A stretch of 44,966 nt of DNA from Actinomycetes bacterium (GTDB lineage: Bacteria; Actinomycetota; Thermoleophilia; Solirubrobacterales; Solirubrobacteraceae). Shown here in pieces: positions 1 to 9,524 of this stretch. The notes beneath the pieces are model-generated. The model made no database searches, was not told the origin of the DNA, and saw only the letters and a program-made list of their open reading frames with translations. The stretch lies in NCBI GenBank assembly GCA_021846845.1, contig JAJZWB010000009.1:1-44966 (forward strand), given 5' to 3'. The translations under genes were made by a program, and so were the position numbers. Each line of letters begins with the position of its first letter. The first letter of the stretch is position 1.

Positions 1-2
1 AC

Positions 3-173
3 GCCCAGCACATCGCGGCCCTGGCCCCGGCGCTGCTGCTGTTCGTGCCGCTGCACGGCGGCGAGAGCCACACCCCGCAGGAGGGCGCGTCGATGGACGA
101 GATCCTCCAGGCGGCCACGGTCATGAGCTCCGTGCTGTCCGCCTGCGCCCTTGACAGCCGCCGCGGGGTGTGA
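3..173 (+). CDS. C-terminal fragment of M20-family amidohydrolase / N-carbamoyl-amino-acid hydrolase-like protein (5' truncated by window)
   Basis: Frame 3 reads AQHIAALAPALLLFVPLHGGESHTPQEGASMDEILQAATVMSSVLSACALDSRRGV*; 'LFVP..GGESHTPQE' resembles the C-terminal motif of Zn-dependent M20 hydrolases. Confidence 0.6.
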   Translation, partial: AQHIAALAPALLLFVPLHGGESHTPQEGASMDEILQAATVMSSVLSACALDSRRGV

Positions 174-357
174 AAAAAACCCTGACAATGGGGAGAGGAG
201 CTGCCGCCGGCCACGCTGAGCGGCGCATTGTCAACCTGCACGTACGGGGGCGGCCATGTAGGTCGCCCGTGAGCCCGCCCGACGGCCGGTCCCGGCCCGG
301 GCGGGGAGAGACCGCAGCGGTGGCCGCGCACGCCACCGCCCTAGAGAGGTGACTGCC

Positions 358-2052
358 ATGGACGCCGACCGCCGCATGCTCGATGCGCTCCGACACGAGC
401 GCTCCGAGCTTGAGAACCACTACATCGACGAGCTCGCATCGGGCAGGATCGATCGCCGCCAGTTCATCCGTCGCGGAGCGGTGATCGGGATGTCGACGGG
501 GCTGATGAGCGCGATTCTCGCCGCCTGCGGGAACGCCAACAGCTCTTCCAGCTCCTCGTCGGCGGCCGCGAGCTCCAGCGGCGCCGCCGTCAAGGGCGGC
601 TCGCTGAAGCTCGCCATGCAGGCGCCCGCGGGCCAGGTCAACCCGCTCACGGTGTCCGACGCCGGAGGGCTCTGCCTGCTCGCGCAGACCGGAGAGTTCC
701 TGGCGTTCGACAACAACCTGGCGCTGGCGCTTCAGCCGATGCTCGCCACCAGCTGGACGCCCTCCAAGAACGGCTCGGTGTGGACCTTCAAGCTGCGCCC
801 CGGGGTCAAGTTCCACAACGGCTCGCCCCTGACCGCCGACGACGTCGTCTACACGATGCAGGCGCTCGCCGACCCCAAGAACGCCTCCAACGCGCTCTCG
901 ACGTTCACCAGCGTGCTCACGCCGGAGGGGGTCGTGAAGGTCGACGACACGACGGTCGCCTTCCACCTGGAGGCACCGAACGGGAACTTCCCCTACCTCG
1001 TCTCGTCCGACAACTACAACGCGATCATCGTCCCCAAGGGGACCGACTTCGCCAAGTGGCAGCAGACGTTCATCGGCACCGGCCCGTTCAAGCTGTCCAG
1101 CTTCTCCCAGAACGTCAGCGCGAGCTTCGTCGCCAATCCCGACTACTGGGGAGGCCCCCCGAAGCTCGCCTCCACGAGCTTCCAGTTCTACACCTCGCAG
1201 CAGCCGCAGATCCTGGCGCTGGAGGGCGGGCAGGTCGACGTCATCGTGCAGTTCGTCGTCCAGGGCGCGCAATCGCTGCTCAACAGCTCCTCCTACAACA
1301 TCATCAAGCTCAAGTCGGCCAACCATCGTGAGCTGTCGATGCGCAACGACATGGCGCCGTTCAACGACGCCCGCGTCAGGCAGGCGATCGCGCTGTGCCT
1401 GAACCGTCCCGGGATGGTGCAGGCGCTGCTCGACGGCTACGGCGAGGTCGGCAACGACAACCCGTTCGCGCCCAAGTTCCCGTCCACCGACACCAGCGTC
1501 CCGCAGCGCACCCAGGACATCCCGAAGGCCAAGCAGCTGCTGGCGGCGGCGGGACACCCGAACGGGTTCCAGACCACGCTGACCACCGAGCAGTTCGAGG
1601 AGATCCCCGCCCTGGCCCAGGTGATCGCGGAGGCCGCGACCAAGATCGGGGTGGACATCAAGCTCAAGGTCGAGAGCCAGTCGGCCTACTACGGCAAGGC
1701 CACCTACGGGAACTCCGACTGGCTGGACGCGATCATGAGCCTCGTCGACTACGGAGACCGCGGTGTCCCGAACGTCTTCCTGGAGGCGCCGCTGACCTCC
1801 AACGGGCCCTGGAACGCAGCGCACTTCAAGAACCCCACGTACGACAACCTCGTCAAGCAGTACGTCGCCGCGATCGACCTGCAGACGCAGAGGCAGATCG
1901 CCGGCAGGATCGAGACGCTGCTGCTGCAGGAGACGCCGATCGTGATCCCATACTTCATCGACGGCCTGACCGCGACGGCGTCCACCGTTCACGGGGTGAA
2001 CCCGACGTCGATCGCGGCGATCTACCTCAAGGACGCATACAAGACGGCCTGA
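358..2052 (+). CDS. ABC transporter substrate-binding protein, family 5 (peptide/nickel type), Tat lipoprotein
   Basis: ORF 349..2052; ATG at 358 preceded by GAGAGGTG; RRQFIRRGAVIGMSTGLMSAILAACG twin-arginine/lipobox; SBP_bac_5-like body (WTFKLRPGVKFHNGSPLTADDVVYT). Confidence 0.93.
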   Translation: MDADRRMLDALRHERSELENHYIDELASGRIDRRQFIRRGAVIGMSTGLMSAILAACGNANSSSSSSSAAASSSGAAVKGGSLKLAMQAPAGQVNPLTVSDAGGLCLLAQTGEFLAFDNNLALALQPMLATSWTPSKNGSVWTFKLRPGVKFHNGSPLTADDVVYTMQALADPKNASNALSTFTSVLTPEGVVKVDDTTVAFHLEAPNGNFPYLVSSDNYNAIIVPKGTDFAKWQQTFIGTGPFKLSSFSQNVSASFVANPDYWGGPPKLASTSFQFYTSQQPQILALEGGQVDVIVQFVVQGAQSLLNSSSYNIIKLKSANHRELSMRNDMAPFNDARVRQAIALCLNRPGMVQALLDGYGEVGNDNPFAPKFPSTDTSVPQRTQDIPKAKQLLAAAGHPNGFQTTLTTEQFEEIPALAQVIAEAATKIGVDIKLKVESQSAYYGKATYGNSDWLDAIMSLVDYGDRGVPNVFLEAPLTSNGPWNAAHFKNPTYDNLVKQYVAAIDLQTQRQIAGRIETLLLQETPIVIPYFIDGLTATASTVHGVNPTSIAAIYLKDAYKTA

Positions 2053-3005
2053 TGGCCGGCTTCGTCCTCAAGCGCCTGGGCCTCGGGCTGATCACGCTCT
2101 GGCTGCTCAGCCTGCTGGTCTTCTTCGCCGGGCAGGTCCTGCCCGGCGACCCGGCGAGAGCGATCCTCGGGCCCCTGGCCGCGCCCAGCGCGGTGGCGGC
2201 GCTCGCGCGCCAGCTCGGCACCAACCAGCCGGTGATCGACCAGTACGGCACCTGGGTCGGTCACCTGCTGACGGGCAATCTCGGCACGTCGTACCAGTAC
2301 CAGGCGCCGATCGCGCCGCTCCTGGGCAAGGCGCTGGGCAATTCGCTGGAGCTGGCGCTGGTCGCCTTCGTGATGGTCGTTCCGATCGGCATCCTCGGCG
2401 GCGTGATCGCGGCGCTGAACGTCGGCAGGCGGGTGGATCGCGTGATCAGCGTGTTCGGGCTGTCGGCGACCGTGATCCCTGAGGTCGTCTCAGGGATCGT
2501 TCTGATCCTTGTCTTCGGGCTGTGGCTGAACGTGCTGCCGATCCAGGCGGCGTGGCCGCCCGGGGCGGGCCTGGGCACCCAGATCTACCATCTGATCATG
2601 CCGGCGATCCCGCTGGCGCTGATCCTGTTCGGCTACATCCAGCAGATGGCCCGCGCGGGGACCGTCGAGGCGCTGGCGTCGGACTACGCGCGCACCGCGA
2701 CGCTCAAGGGCCTGCCCCGGGGGGTCATGATCCGCCGCCACATCCTGCGCAACTCGCTGCTGCCGACGATCACCGTGATCGCCACCCAGACCGGGTACCT
2801 GATCGGCGGGCTGGTGCTGGTCGAGACGCTGTTCCACTACCAGGGCATCGGCACGCTGATCTACAACGCGGCCACCAGCAAGGACTTCCCGATGCTCGAG
2901 GCGGGCGTGCTCGTGATCGGGGCCGCCTACATGGTCGCCACGCTTGCCGCCGACATGCTCTACACGCTGCTCAACCCGAGGCTCAGGCTCCGAGGGGTCG
3001 AGTGA
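2052..3005 (+). CDS. ABC transporter permease (DppB/OppB-like)
   Basis: MAGFVLKRLGLGLITLWLLSLLVFF...; start overlaps upstream stop (TGATG); conserved permease loop. Confidence 0.92.
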   Translation: MAGFVLKRLGLGLITLWLLSLLVFFAGQVLPGDPARAILGPLAAPSAVAALARQLGTNQPVIDQYGTWVGHLLTGNLGTSYQYQAPIAPLLGKALGNSLELALVAFVMVVPIGILGGVIAALNVGRRVDRVISVFGLSATVIPEVVSGIVLILVFGLWLNVLPIQAAWPPGAGLGTQIYHLIMPAIPLALILFGYIQQMARAGTVEALASDYARTATLKGLPRGVMIRRHILRNSLLPTITVIATQTGYLIGGLVLVETLFHYQGIGTLIYNAATSKDFPMLEAGVLVIGAAYMVATLAADMLYTLLNPRLRLRGVE

Positions 3006-3886
3006 GCATCGAGGCGCTGCCGGTAGAGTCGCGCGCCGCGCTCAGCGCCGGTGCCGGGGACCTGCGCCGGCAGTTCCTGCGTGACCTGGTGCATCAGAAG
3101 GCGTTCATGATCGGCGCCACGGTGCTCGGCTTCTGGGTGCTGGCGGCGATCTTCGGCACGCTCGTCGTCCAGGACCCGCTGGCGCAGAACCTGTCGGCGA
3201 TCAACCAGGCGCCGTCCGCGTCGCACCTGTTCGGGACCGACCAGCTCGGCCGCGACGTGCTCGCGCGCGTGATCGTGGGCTCCCGCTCGATCCTCGTCAC
3301 CGCGCCGCTGGCGACCCTGATCGGAACCGTGCTCGGAACCGTCGTGGGACTGTCGATGGGCTACTTCCGGGGGATCGTCGACGACATCCTCGGGCGGTTC
3401 GTGGAGGCGTTCCTGGCGCTGCCGCTGGTGGTCACGGGGATCATCGGGATCGTCGCGCTCGGCGCCTCGGACACGACCCTGATCATCGTGATCGGGATCG
3501 TGTTCACGCCGCTGATCGCGCGCACGGTCCGCGCCGCGGTGCTGGTCGAGCGAGACCTGGACTACGTCGCCGCGGCGCGGTTGCGCGGCGAGCGCTCGCT
3601 CTACATCATGTTCGTGGAGATCCTGCCAAATGTGCTGGCGCCGATCACAGTCGAGTTCACGGTCCGACTGGGCTACGCGGTGTTCACGATCGTGACGCTC
3701 TCGTTCCTCGGCTTCGGCCTGCAGCCGCCGACCCCCAACTGGGGCTACGACATCTCAGCCAACGTGGGCGCGGTGACCGCGGGCTACTGGTGGGAGGTGC
3801 TGTTCGCCGCGGTCGCGGTGGCGACGCTCGTGATCGGGGTCAACATGCTCGCCAGCTCGATCGAATCGGCCCTGGACGCCTCATGA
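3002..3886 (+). CDS. ABC transporter permease (DppC/OppC-like)
   Basis: GTG start overlapping upstream stop; 'LFGTDQLGRDVLARVIVGSRSIL' DppC signature. Confidence 0.92.
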   Translation: MSIEALPVESRAALSAGAGDLRRQFLRDLVHQKAFMIGATVLGFWVLAAIFGTLVVQDPLAQNLSAINQAPSASHLFGTDQLGRDVLARVIVGSRSILVTAPLATLIGTVLGTVVGLSMGYFRGIVDDILGRFVEAFLALPLVVTGIIGIVALGASDTTLIIVIGIVFTPLIARTVRAAVLVERDLDYVAAARLRGERSLYIMFVEILPNVLAPITVEFTVRLGYAVFTIVTLSFLGFGLQPPTPNWGYDISANVGAVTAGYWWEVLFAAVAVATLVIGVNMLASSIESALDAS

Positions 3887-5970
3887 GCACGACCGCCTCC
3901 CCACCCGCGCCCGGCGAGACGCAGGCGACCGCGGCGGACGCGCTGACGCTGTCGGGGGTCGACATCTCCTACAGGGTGCGGCGCGCCGACCAGCGGATCG
4001 TGCGCGACGTCAGCTTCCGGGTCGCCCGCGGCGAGTCGTTCGGGCTGGTGGGCGAGTCGGGCTGCGGCAAGTCGACGATCGCGCTCGCGGTCGTTCGCTA
4101 CCTGGCCCGCAACGGCCGGGTGAGCGCCGGCCGGATCGAGATCGACGGCCGCGACGTCCTGTCGCTGGACAGGGCCGACCTGCGCCGCCTGCGCGCGCGG
4201 ACCGTGTCGATGGTCTACCAGGAGCCCGGGCGCGCGCTGAACCCGTCGATCCTCGTCGGGCGCCAGGTGGCGGAGGTCTACGAGATCGCCGGCGCCCCGC
4301 GCAGCGAGGCGCTCGATCGGGCCCGGGAGATCCTCGCCAGGGTCAGGATCTCGGACCCGGACGGCGTGATGCGGCGCTACCCCCACCAGCTGTCGGGAGG
4401 GATGCTTCAGCGGGTGGTGATCGCGATGGCCCTGGCGGCCGAGCCGTCGCTGCTGATCCTCGATGAGCCCACCACCGCGTTGGACGCGACCGTCGAGGCG
4501 GACGTGCTCGACCTCATCCTCGGGCTGCGCGCCGAGTTCGGCACCTCGCTGCTGTTCATCAGCCACAACCTCGCCGTGATCGCGAAGATGTGCGACCGGG
4601 TGGGCGTGCTGTACGCGGGCGAGCTGGTCGAGGAGGGACCGGCGTCGGCCGTCTTCGGCGATCCCCGCCACCCCTACACGGTCGGGCTGCTGCGCTCTAT
4701 CCCGCGCCGCGACGGCGGTGCCCGAGCGCCGCTCCAGACGATCCCCGGGTCCCTCCCCACCCCTGGCTCGGTGGCCGCCGGCTGCGTGTTCGCCGCCCGC
4801 TGCGGGCTCGCGCAGGAGCGCTGCCGCGCGGAGACCCCCGCGGTCCACCGGATCGAGGACGGCTGCGGCGAGCGGGGGTCGCGCTGCCACTTCAGCGAGC
4901 AGGCGCAGTCGCTTCCCATCCACTCGATCGTGGCGCCCGACTCGGCGCGGATCGCGGACCGCGCCGAGCCGCTGATCCGCGCGCGGAGTGTCTCCAAGAC
5001 CTTCCAGGCCTCCGGTCAGCGGGTCCGCGGGCTGCACCAGGTTGACCTTGAGATCGCGGCCGGCGAGACCGTCGGGCTCGTGGGCGAATCGGGATCGGGC
5101 AAGACGACGCTCGCGCGCGTGCTGATGGGACTCACCGCGCCGGACCCGGGCGCCGAGGTGACGCTCGACGGCCGACCGCTCGCGCCGCTGGCCGGCGCGC
5201 GCACGGCCGCGGACCAGAAGGCGCTGCAGATCGTGTTCCAGAACCCGGACTCGGCGCTCAACCGACGCCACTCGGTGAGGCGACTGATCTCACGTTCGCT
5301 CGCCAAGCTCGGTGGTTATCGAGGCGAGGCGCTGCAGGCGCGCCTGCAGGCCCTGGCCGAGTCGGTCCGGCTTCCGGAGCGCTACCTCCCGATGCGTCCC
5401 TCACAGCTGTCGGGGGGCCTCAAGCAGCGGGTCGCGATCGCACGTGCCTTCGCCGGCGACCCGCAGATCGTCGTCTGCGACGAGCCCACCTCGGCGCTCG
5501 ACGTCTCCGTCCAGGCCGCGATCCTCAACCTGCTCACCGACCTCCAGCACCGCGAGCGCGTCGCCTACCTGTTCATCAGCCACGACCTCGGCGTGGTGCG
5601 CTACCTGGCAGACCGGATCGTGGTCCTCTACCTGGGCCGGGTGATGGAGATCGGACCGGCGCAGAGCGTGCTCGACGGCCCGCACCACCCCTACACGGAG
5701 GCGCTGCTGTCGGCGGTGCCGACGCTGGACGACTCCGATCGGGAGCGGATCCGGCTCGAGGGCGAGATCCCGAGCGCCGCCGACCCCCCTGCCGGCTGCC
5801 CCTTCCACACCCGCTGCCCGCGCCGGATCGGCGAGATCTGCGACACGACCGAGCCCGAGATGCGGGTGCAGGCGCCGGGGCACGAGATCCGATGCCACAT
5901 CCCGGTCGACGACCTGCGACGGCTGCAGTCGGCCGGTGGCGGCGCACCGTCGGCGAGCGCCGGTCGGTAG
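3883..5970 (+). CDS. ABC transporter ATP-binding protein, fused DppD-DppF (two nucleotide-binding domains)
   Basis: ATG 3883 overlaps upstream TGA; two Walker A (GESGCGKST, GESGSGKTT), two LSGG motifs, two oligopeptide ABC C-terminal Cys-containing segments. Confidence 0.93.
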   Translation: MSTTASPPAPGETQATAADALTLSGVDISYRVRRADQRIVRDVSFRVARGESFGLVGESGCGKSTIALAVVRYLARNGRVSAGRIEIDGRDVLSLDRADLRRLRARTVSMVYQEPGRALNPSILVGRQVAEVYEIAGAPRSEALDRAREILARVRISDPDGVMRRYPHQLSGGMLQRVVIAMALAAEPSLLILDEPTTALDATVEADVLDLILGLRAEFGTSLLFISHNLAVIAKMCDRVGVLYAGELVEEGPASAVFGDPRHPYTVGLLRSIPRRDGGARAPLQTIPGSLPTPGSVAAGCVFAARCGLAQERCRAETPAVHRIEDGCGERGSRCHFSEQAQSLPIHSIVAPDSARIADRAEPLIRARSVSKTFQASGQRVRGLHQVDLEIAAGETVGLVGESGSGKTTLARVLMGLTAPDPGAEVTLDGRPLAPLAGARTAADQKALQIVFQNPDSALNRRHSVRRLISRSLAKLGGYRGEALQARLQALAESVRLPERYLPMRPSQLSGGLKQRVAIARAFAGDPQIVVCDEPTSALDVSVQAAILNLLTDLQHRERVAYLFISHDLGVVRYLADRIVVLYLGRVMEIGPAQSVLDGPHHPYTEALLSAVPTLDDSDRERIRLEGEIPSAADPPAGCPFHTRCPRRIGEICDTTEPEMRVQAPGHEIRCHIPVDDLRRLQSAGGGAPSASAGR

Positions 5971-7289
5971 GCGCACGCGCGTCCGCGCTCGCCGCGGGAG
6001 GCCGCCAGCACCCAGGCCGCGATCGCGCACGAGGGCAGGATCACGGCGAGGAACCCGGCGCGCAGCCCGGAGCTCTGCGCCAGCGCGCCGGCGACGACGG
6101 GCATCACCACGGTCGCGGCCGCCCAGGCGCCGTTGAGCATTCCGAACACGACGCCGTCGCCCTTCGCCGACCCGCGACGCTGGCCGGCCGCCAGCCCGTA
6201 GGCGATCGTGCTGATCGCTCCCCGGGGGGCGGTCGTCAGCATCAGCGCGACGACCAGCACAGCGGCGCCTCCTGAGGCCAGCGCCGGCAGCAGCCCGATC
6301 GCCGTGAGCACCGCGCCCACCGCGTTGAGTCGCAGCGTCAGCGCGCGGCCCCTGAGCCGCACGACCGCCGCGCTGGCCGCGATGTAGCAGACCGCGCCGG
6401 CCGTGAACGCAAGCCCGATGCCGCCGGTCGACATCCCGGACCGGTGCAGTCCCGCGCCGACCAGCAGCTGGCTGGCGCTCGAGACCGCGCCCGAGATGAC
6501 CAGCGCACCGGTGGCGGCGCCCACCCGGGGCCCGCGCATCAGACTCCACATCTCCCGCGGCGAGAGACGCGGCTCGGGCGCCGCAACCGCGGCCGAGACC
6601 TGCGACAACGGAGCCGCGGCCGAGACCTGCGACAACGGAGCCGCGGCCGAGACCTCGGGCGCCGCCACCGCTGCCAGGACCGGGACGGGAACGCCGTCCT
6701 CGGCCGGGGCGCACGCCACCAGCGCGACCGTCACGACCGCCCCCGCCGCGGCCAGGATGACGAACGGCGCCCCGAGCCCTGCCTGCTGCGCAAGCGCACC
6801 CGAAAGCGCCGGCCCGAGCATCACCCCGGCCGAGGAGTAGGTCACCGGCGCGCCGAGGCTGGCGCCGCGGGCATCGCCGTCCAGCTCGGCCAGCCACGCG
6901 AGGCCGGTCGTCCAGACCACCCCGAACGCCACCCCGAACACGATCCGCCCCGCGAGCATGAGCGCCAGCGACGGCACCGCCTGCGCGAGCGACGAGATCC
7001 CGATCAGCGCGGCCGCGGCGAGCGTCACGCGCCGGGCGCCCAGCCTGTCACCCGCCATCCCCGCCGGTATCGAGACGACCAGGGTCGCGAGCCCGGGCAG
7101 CGCCAGGAGCAGCGCGGCCTGCGCGGCGGACAGGCGGTACTGCTCGGAGATCCTTGGCAGCAGCGGCACGATCGCCGCCTGCGCGACCCCGGCCAGCACG
7201 AACAGCGCGTAGACGAGCCCGCGCGCCGCCCGGACCCCAAGCGCCGGCGCAGCGGACCGCCTCGGTACCAGGGAGTAGATCGTTCGCAT
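5691..7289 (-). CDS. MFS transporter (about 12 TM) with C-terminal extension antisense to the upstream ATPase gene
   Basis: MRTIYSLVPRRSAAPALGVRAARGLVYALFVLAGVAQAAIVPLLPRISEQYRLSAAQAALLLALPGLATL; hydrophobic segments throughout; first in-frame stop only at 5691. Confidence 0.8.
   Translation of the reverse strand: MRTIYSLVPRRSAAPALGVRAARGLVYALFVLAGVAQAAIVPLLPRISEQYRLSAAQAALLLALPGLATLVVSIPAGMAGDRLGARRVTLAAAALIGISSLAQAVPSLALMLAGRIVFGVAFGVVWTTGLAWLAELDGDARGASLGAPVTYSSAGVMLGPALSGALAQQAGLGAPFVILAAAGAVVTVALVACAPAEDGVPVPVLAAVAAPEVSAAAPLSQVSAAAPLSQVSAAVAAPEPRLSPREMWSLMRGPRVGAATGALVISGAVSSASQLLVGAGLHRSGMSTGGIGLAFTAGAVCYIAASAAVVRLRGRALTLRLNAVGAVLTAIGLLPALASGGAAVLVVALMLTTAPRGAISTIAYGLAAGQRRGSAKGDGVVFGMLNGAWAAATVVMPVVAGALAQSSGLRAGFLAVILPSCAIAAWVLAASRGERGRACAYRPALADGAPPPADCSRRRSSTGMWHRISCPGACTRISGSVVSQISPIRRGQRVWKGQPAGGSAALGISPSSRIRSRSESSSVGTADSSASV
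6595..6654. repeat. 27-bp in-frame tandem repeat (2.2 copies) inside the MFS gene
   Basis: gagacctgcgacaacggagccgcggcc at 6595 and 6622, partial gagacc at 6649; encodes VSAAAPLSQ repeats on minus strand. Confidence 0.9.
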
Positions 7290-7347
7290 CCTGACAGCTG
7301 ATAGTACGATTCAGAAGATCGGTTACAGATGATGATTTCCCACAACA

Positions 7348-8268
7348 ATGAACTCTCTGATCGATCAAAACGGGGTTGATCTGCGCGCCCTGCGCGCGCT
7401 TGTGGCCGTCGCCGATCAGGGCTCGTTCCGCTCGGCCGCGCGATCGCTCGGCTACACGCAGTCGGCGATCTCGCACCGCATATCCGCGCTGGAGCGCGCG
7501 CTGGGCACGGAGCTCTTCACGCGCCCCGGCGGCCGGGGCGCGATCTCCCTGACCCCGGCGGGCGAGGTCGCCTACCGGCGCTCCCGGCGCGTGCTCGCGG
7601 AGGTGCAGACCCTCGGCGCAGACATCGCCGAGGTCAGCCATGGCGAGCGCAGGCCGCTGCGGGTCGGGGTCTTCCAGACCGCGACCACCGGGCTGCTGCC
7701 GGGCGCGCTGAGGGTTCTGCGAGAGCAGCGCCCCGACGTGCAGGTCGTGCTCGCCGAGGTCCAGGGCAACGCCCAGACGTTCGACCGGCTGGCGGCGGGC
7801 GACCTGGAGCTGGCGTTCGTCGTCAACCCGCAGCCGGACGAGCGGATCGTCTCGATCCCGCTGCTCGACGATCCGTTCGTGATCCTGACGAGGCGTGACT
7901 CGGAGATCGCCGCCGTTTCCAACCCGACCTTCGACCTGCTCGACGGCGCCGACATCGTCGCCTGGAACCTCCGCTGGCGCACTCAGCAGGAGCTTGAGGC
8001 CGCGTGGCGGCGGCGAGCCATCAACCCGCACGTCGTCTACCGGACCGACGACAACCTCGCCCTTCAGCGGCTGGTCGCGGCCGGCCACGGCCACGCCTGC
8101 CTGGACCGGCTGGGCGCGATCGACGCGATCGAGCCGTCGCTCACCTGGCTGGAGCCCGACGAGATCCTGATCCCGCGGCGGATCGCCCTCTCCCACGCGC
8201 GCCGGCTCGACCCGGGCGGGCCGGCGCTGATCCTGATGGATGCGATCCGCTCGCAGTTCGGCGCCTGA
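7348..8268 (+). CDS. LysR-family transcriptional regulator
   Basis: N-terminal HTH 'VDLRALRALVAVADQGSFRSAARSLGYTQSAISHRISALERALGTELFTRPGG'; substrate-binding domain follows; divergent to MFS gene. Confidence 0.93.
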   Translation: MNSLIDQNGVDLRALRALVAVADQGSFRSAARSLGYTQSAISHRISALERALGTELFTRPGGRGAISLTPAGEVAYRRSRRVLAEVQTLGADIAEVSHGERRPLRVGVFQTATTGLLPGALRVLREQRPDVQVVLAEVQGNAQTFDRLAAGDLELAFVVNPQPDERIVSIPLLDDPFVILTRRDSEIAAVSNPTFDLLDGADIVAWNLRWRTQQELEAAWRRRAINPHVVYRTDDNLALQRLVAAGHGHACLDRLGAIDAIEPSLTWLEPDEILIPRRIALSHARRLDPGGPALILMDAIRSQFGA

Positions 8269-8330
8269 CGGGGTCGGCCTTGACAGCCGGGCCCGCTTGT
8301 GAGAGAACGCCGCAGGTGCAAGCCGATGCC

Positions 8331-9524
8331 ATGACGATCCGGGCCTGCGTGCTGCGAGAGCCCGGGCGCCCGCCGGCCGTCGAGACCGTGACCCTCGCGC
8401 CACCGGGACCGGGCGAGGTGCGCGTCCGCGTCGCGGCCGCCGGCGTCTGCCACTCTGACGTGCACCTCGCCGACGGGCTGCTCGGCGATGGCCGCTGGCC
8501 GATGGTGCTCGGCCACGAGGGCGCGGGGGTGGTCGAGGCGGTCGGCGACGGCGTCGCCGGGCTCGCTCCCGGGGATCGGATCGTGTTCTGCATGGTCGCC
8601 TCGTGCGGGGAGTGCGAGCCCTGTCGCGCCGGCAGGCCGACGCTGTGCGAGCCCGCCGGCGCCGCCTCGTTCGCCGGGAGCCTGCCGGGCGGCGGCTCGC
8701 GACTCAGGGACCGTGACGGCGCGCCGCTGCAGCACGCGCTGACCGTCGCCTGCTTCGCTCAGCACGCCGTCGTCGCCGCCGCGGGCGCGATCCCGATCCC
8801 CGACGACGTGCCGCTCTGGCAGGCCGCGCTGCTCGGCTGCGGAGCGGTGACCGGCTTCGGCGCGGTCGCCAACGCGGCACGGCTGCGCGCCGGCGACCGC
8901 GTCGCGGTGATCGGCTGCGGCGGCGTCGGCCTGCAGGTGATCGCCGCCGCGAGACTGGCAGGAGCGGCCACGATCGTCGCCGTCGACCGCGGCGCGGGCA
9001 AGCTCGAGCGCGCGCTGCGGCGCGGAGCGACGCATGCCGTCGACGCGGGTACCGAGGATGCGGCCTCCAGGATCGCCGCGCTCACCGACGGCGGCGCCGA
9101 CCGCTGCTTCGAGGTGGTCGGCAGGGCCGAGACGATCCGAGCCGCCTGGGACGCGCTGCGCCCGGGCGGGACCGCGGTCGTCGTCGGACTGGCGCCGCGG
9201 GGCGTCGAGGTGTCGCTGCCGGCGATAGAGCTGCTGTCGGAGAAGGCTCTGATCGGCAGCTACTACGGAAGCGGCGACCCGCGCCGGACGCTGAGCGAGC
9301 TCGTCGGCCTCGTCCGCGACGGGCGCCTGGCGCTCGACGAGGTCGTCTCTGACCTGATCGACCTGGACGGGGTCCCCGCGGCGCTGGACCGGCTGCGTCG
9401 CGGCGAGGGCGCCAGGTCGGTGGCTGTGATCGACCCTGACCTGGCCGGCGCGCGCCCCGGCGACGACGCCGGCGAGATCGCGGCGCGCGCCGCGGGCTCC
9501 GCGACACCGGGAGCGGCACGGTGA
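8331..9524 (+). CDS. Zn-dependent alcohol dehydrogenase (class III / formaldehyde-dehydrogenase-like MDR family)
   Basis: AAGVCHSDVHLADGLL, GHEGAGVVEAVG, CGECEPCRAGRPTLC structural-Zn site, GCGGVGLQ Rossmann motif; ATG at 8331. Confidence 0.88.
   Translation: MTIRACVLREPGRPPAVETVTLAPPGPGEVRVRVAAAGVCHSDVHLADGLLGDGRWPMVLGHEGAGVVEAVGDGVAGLAPGDRIVFCMVASCGECEPCRAGRPTLCEPAGAASFAGSLPGGGSRLRDRDGAPLQHALTVACFAQHAVVAAAGAIPIPDDVPLWQAALLGCGAVTGFGAVANAARLRAGDRVAVIGCGGVGLQVIAAARLAGAATIVAVDRGAGKLERALRRGATHAVDAGTEDAASRIAALTDGGADRCFEVVGRAETIRAAWDALRPGGTAVVVGLAPRGVEVSLPAIELLSEKALIGSYYGSGDPRRTLSELVGLVRDGRLALDEVVSDLIDLDGVPAALDRLRRGEGARSVAVIDPDLAGARPGDDAGEIAARAAGSATPGAAR

Noticed and set aside
121-1992. 623-aa minus-strand ORF
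   Set aside because: Antisense shadow of the substrate-binding protein gene
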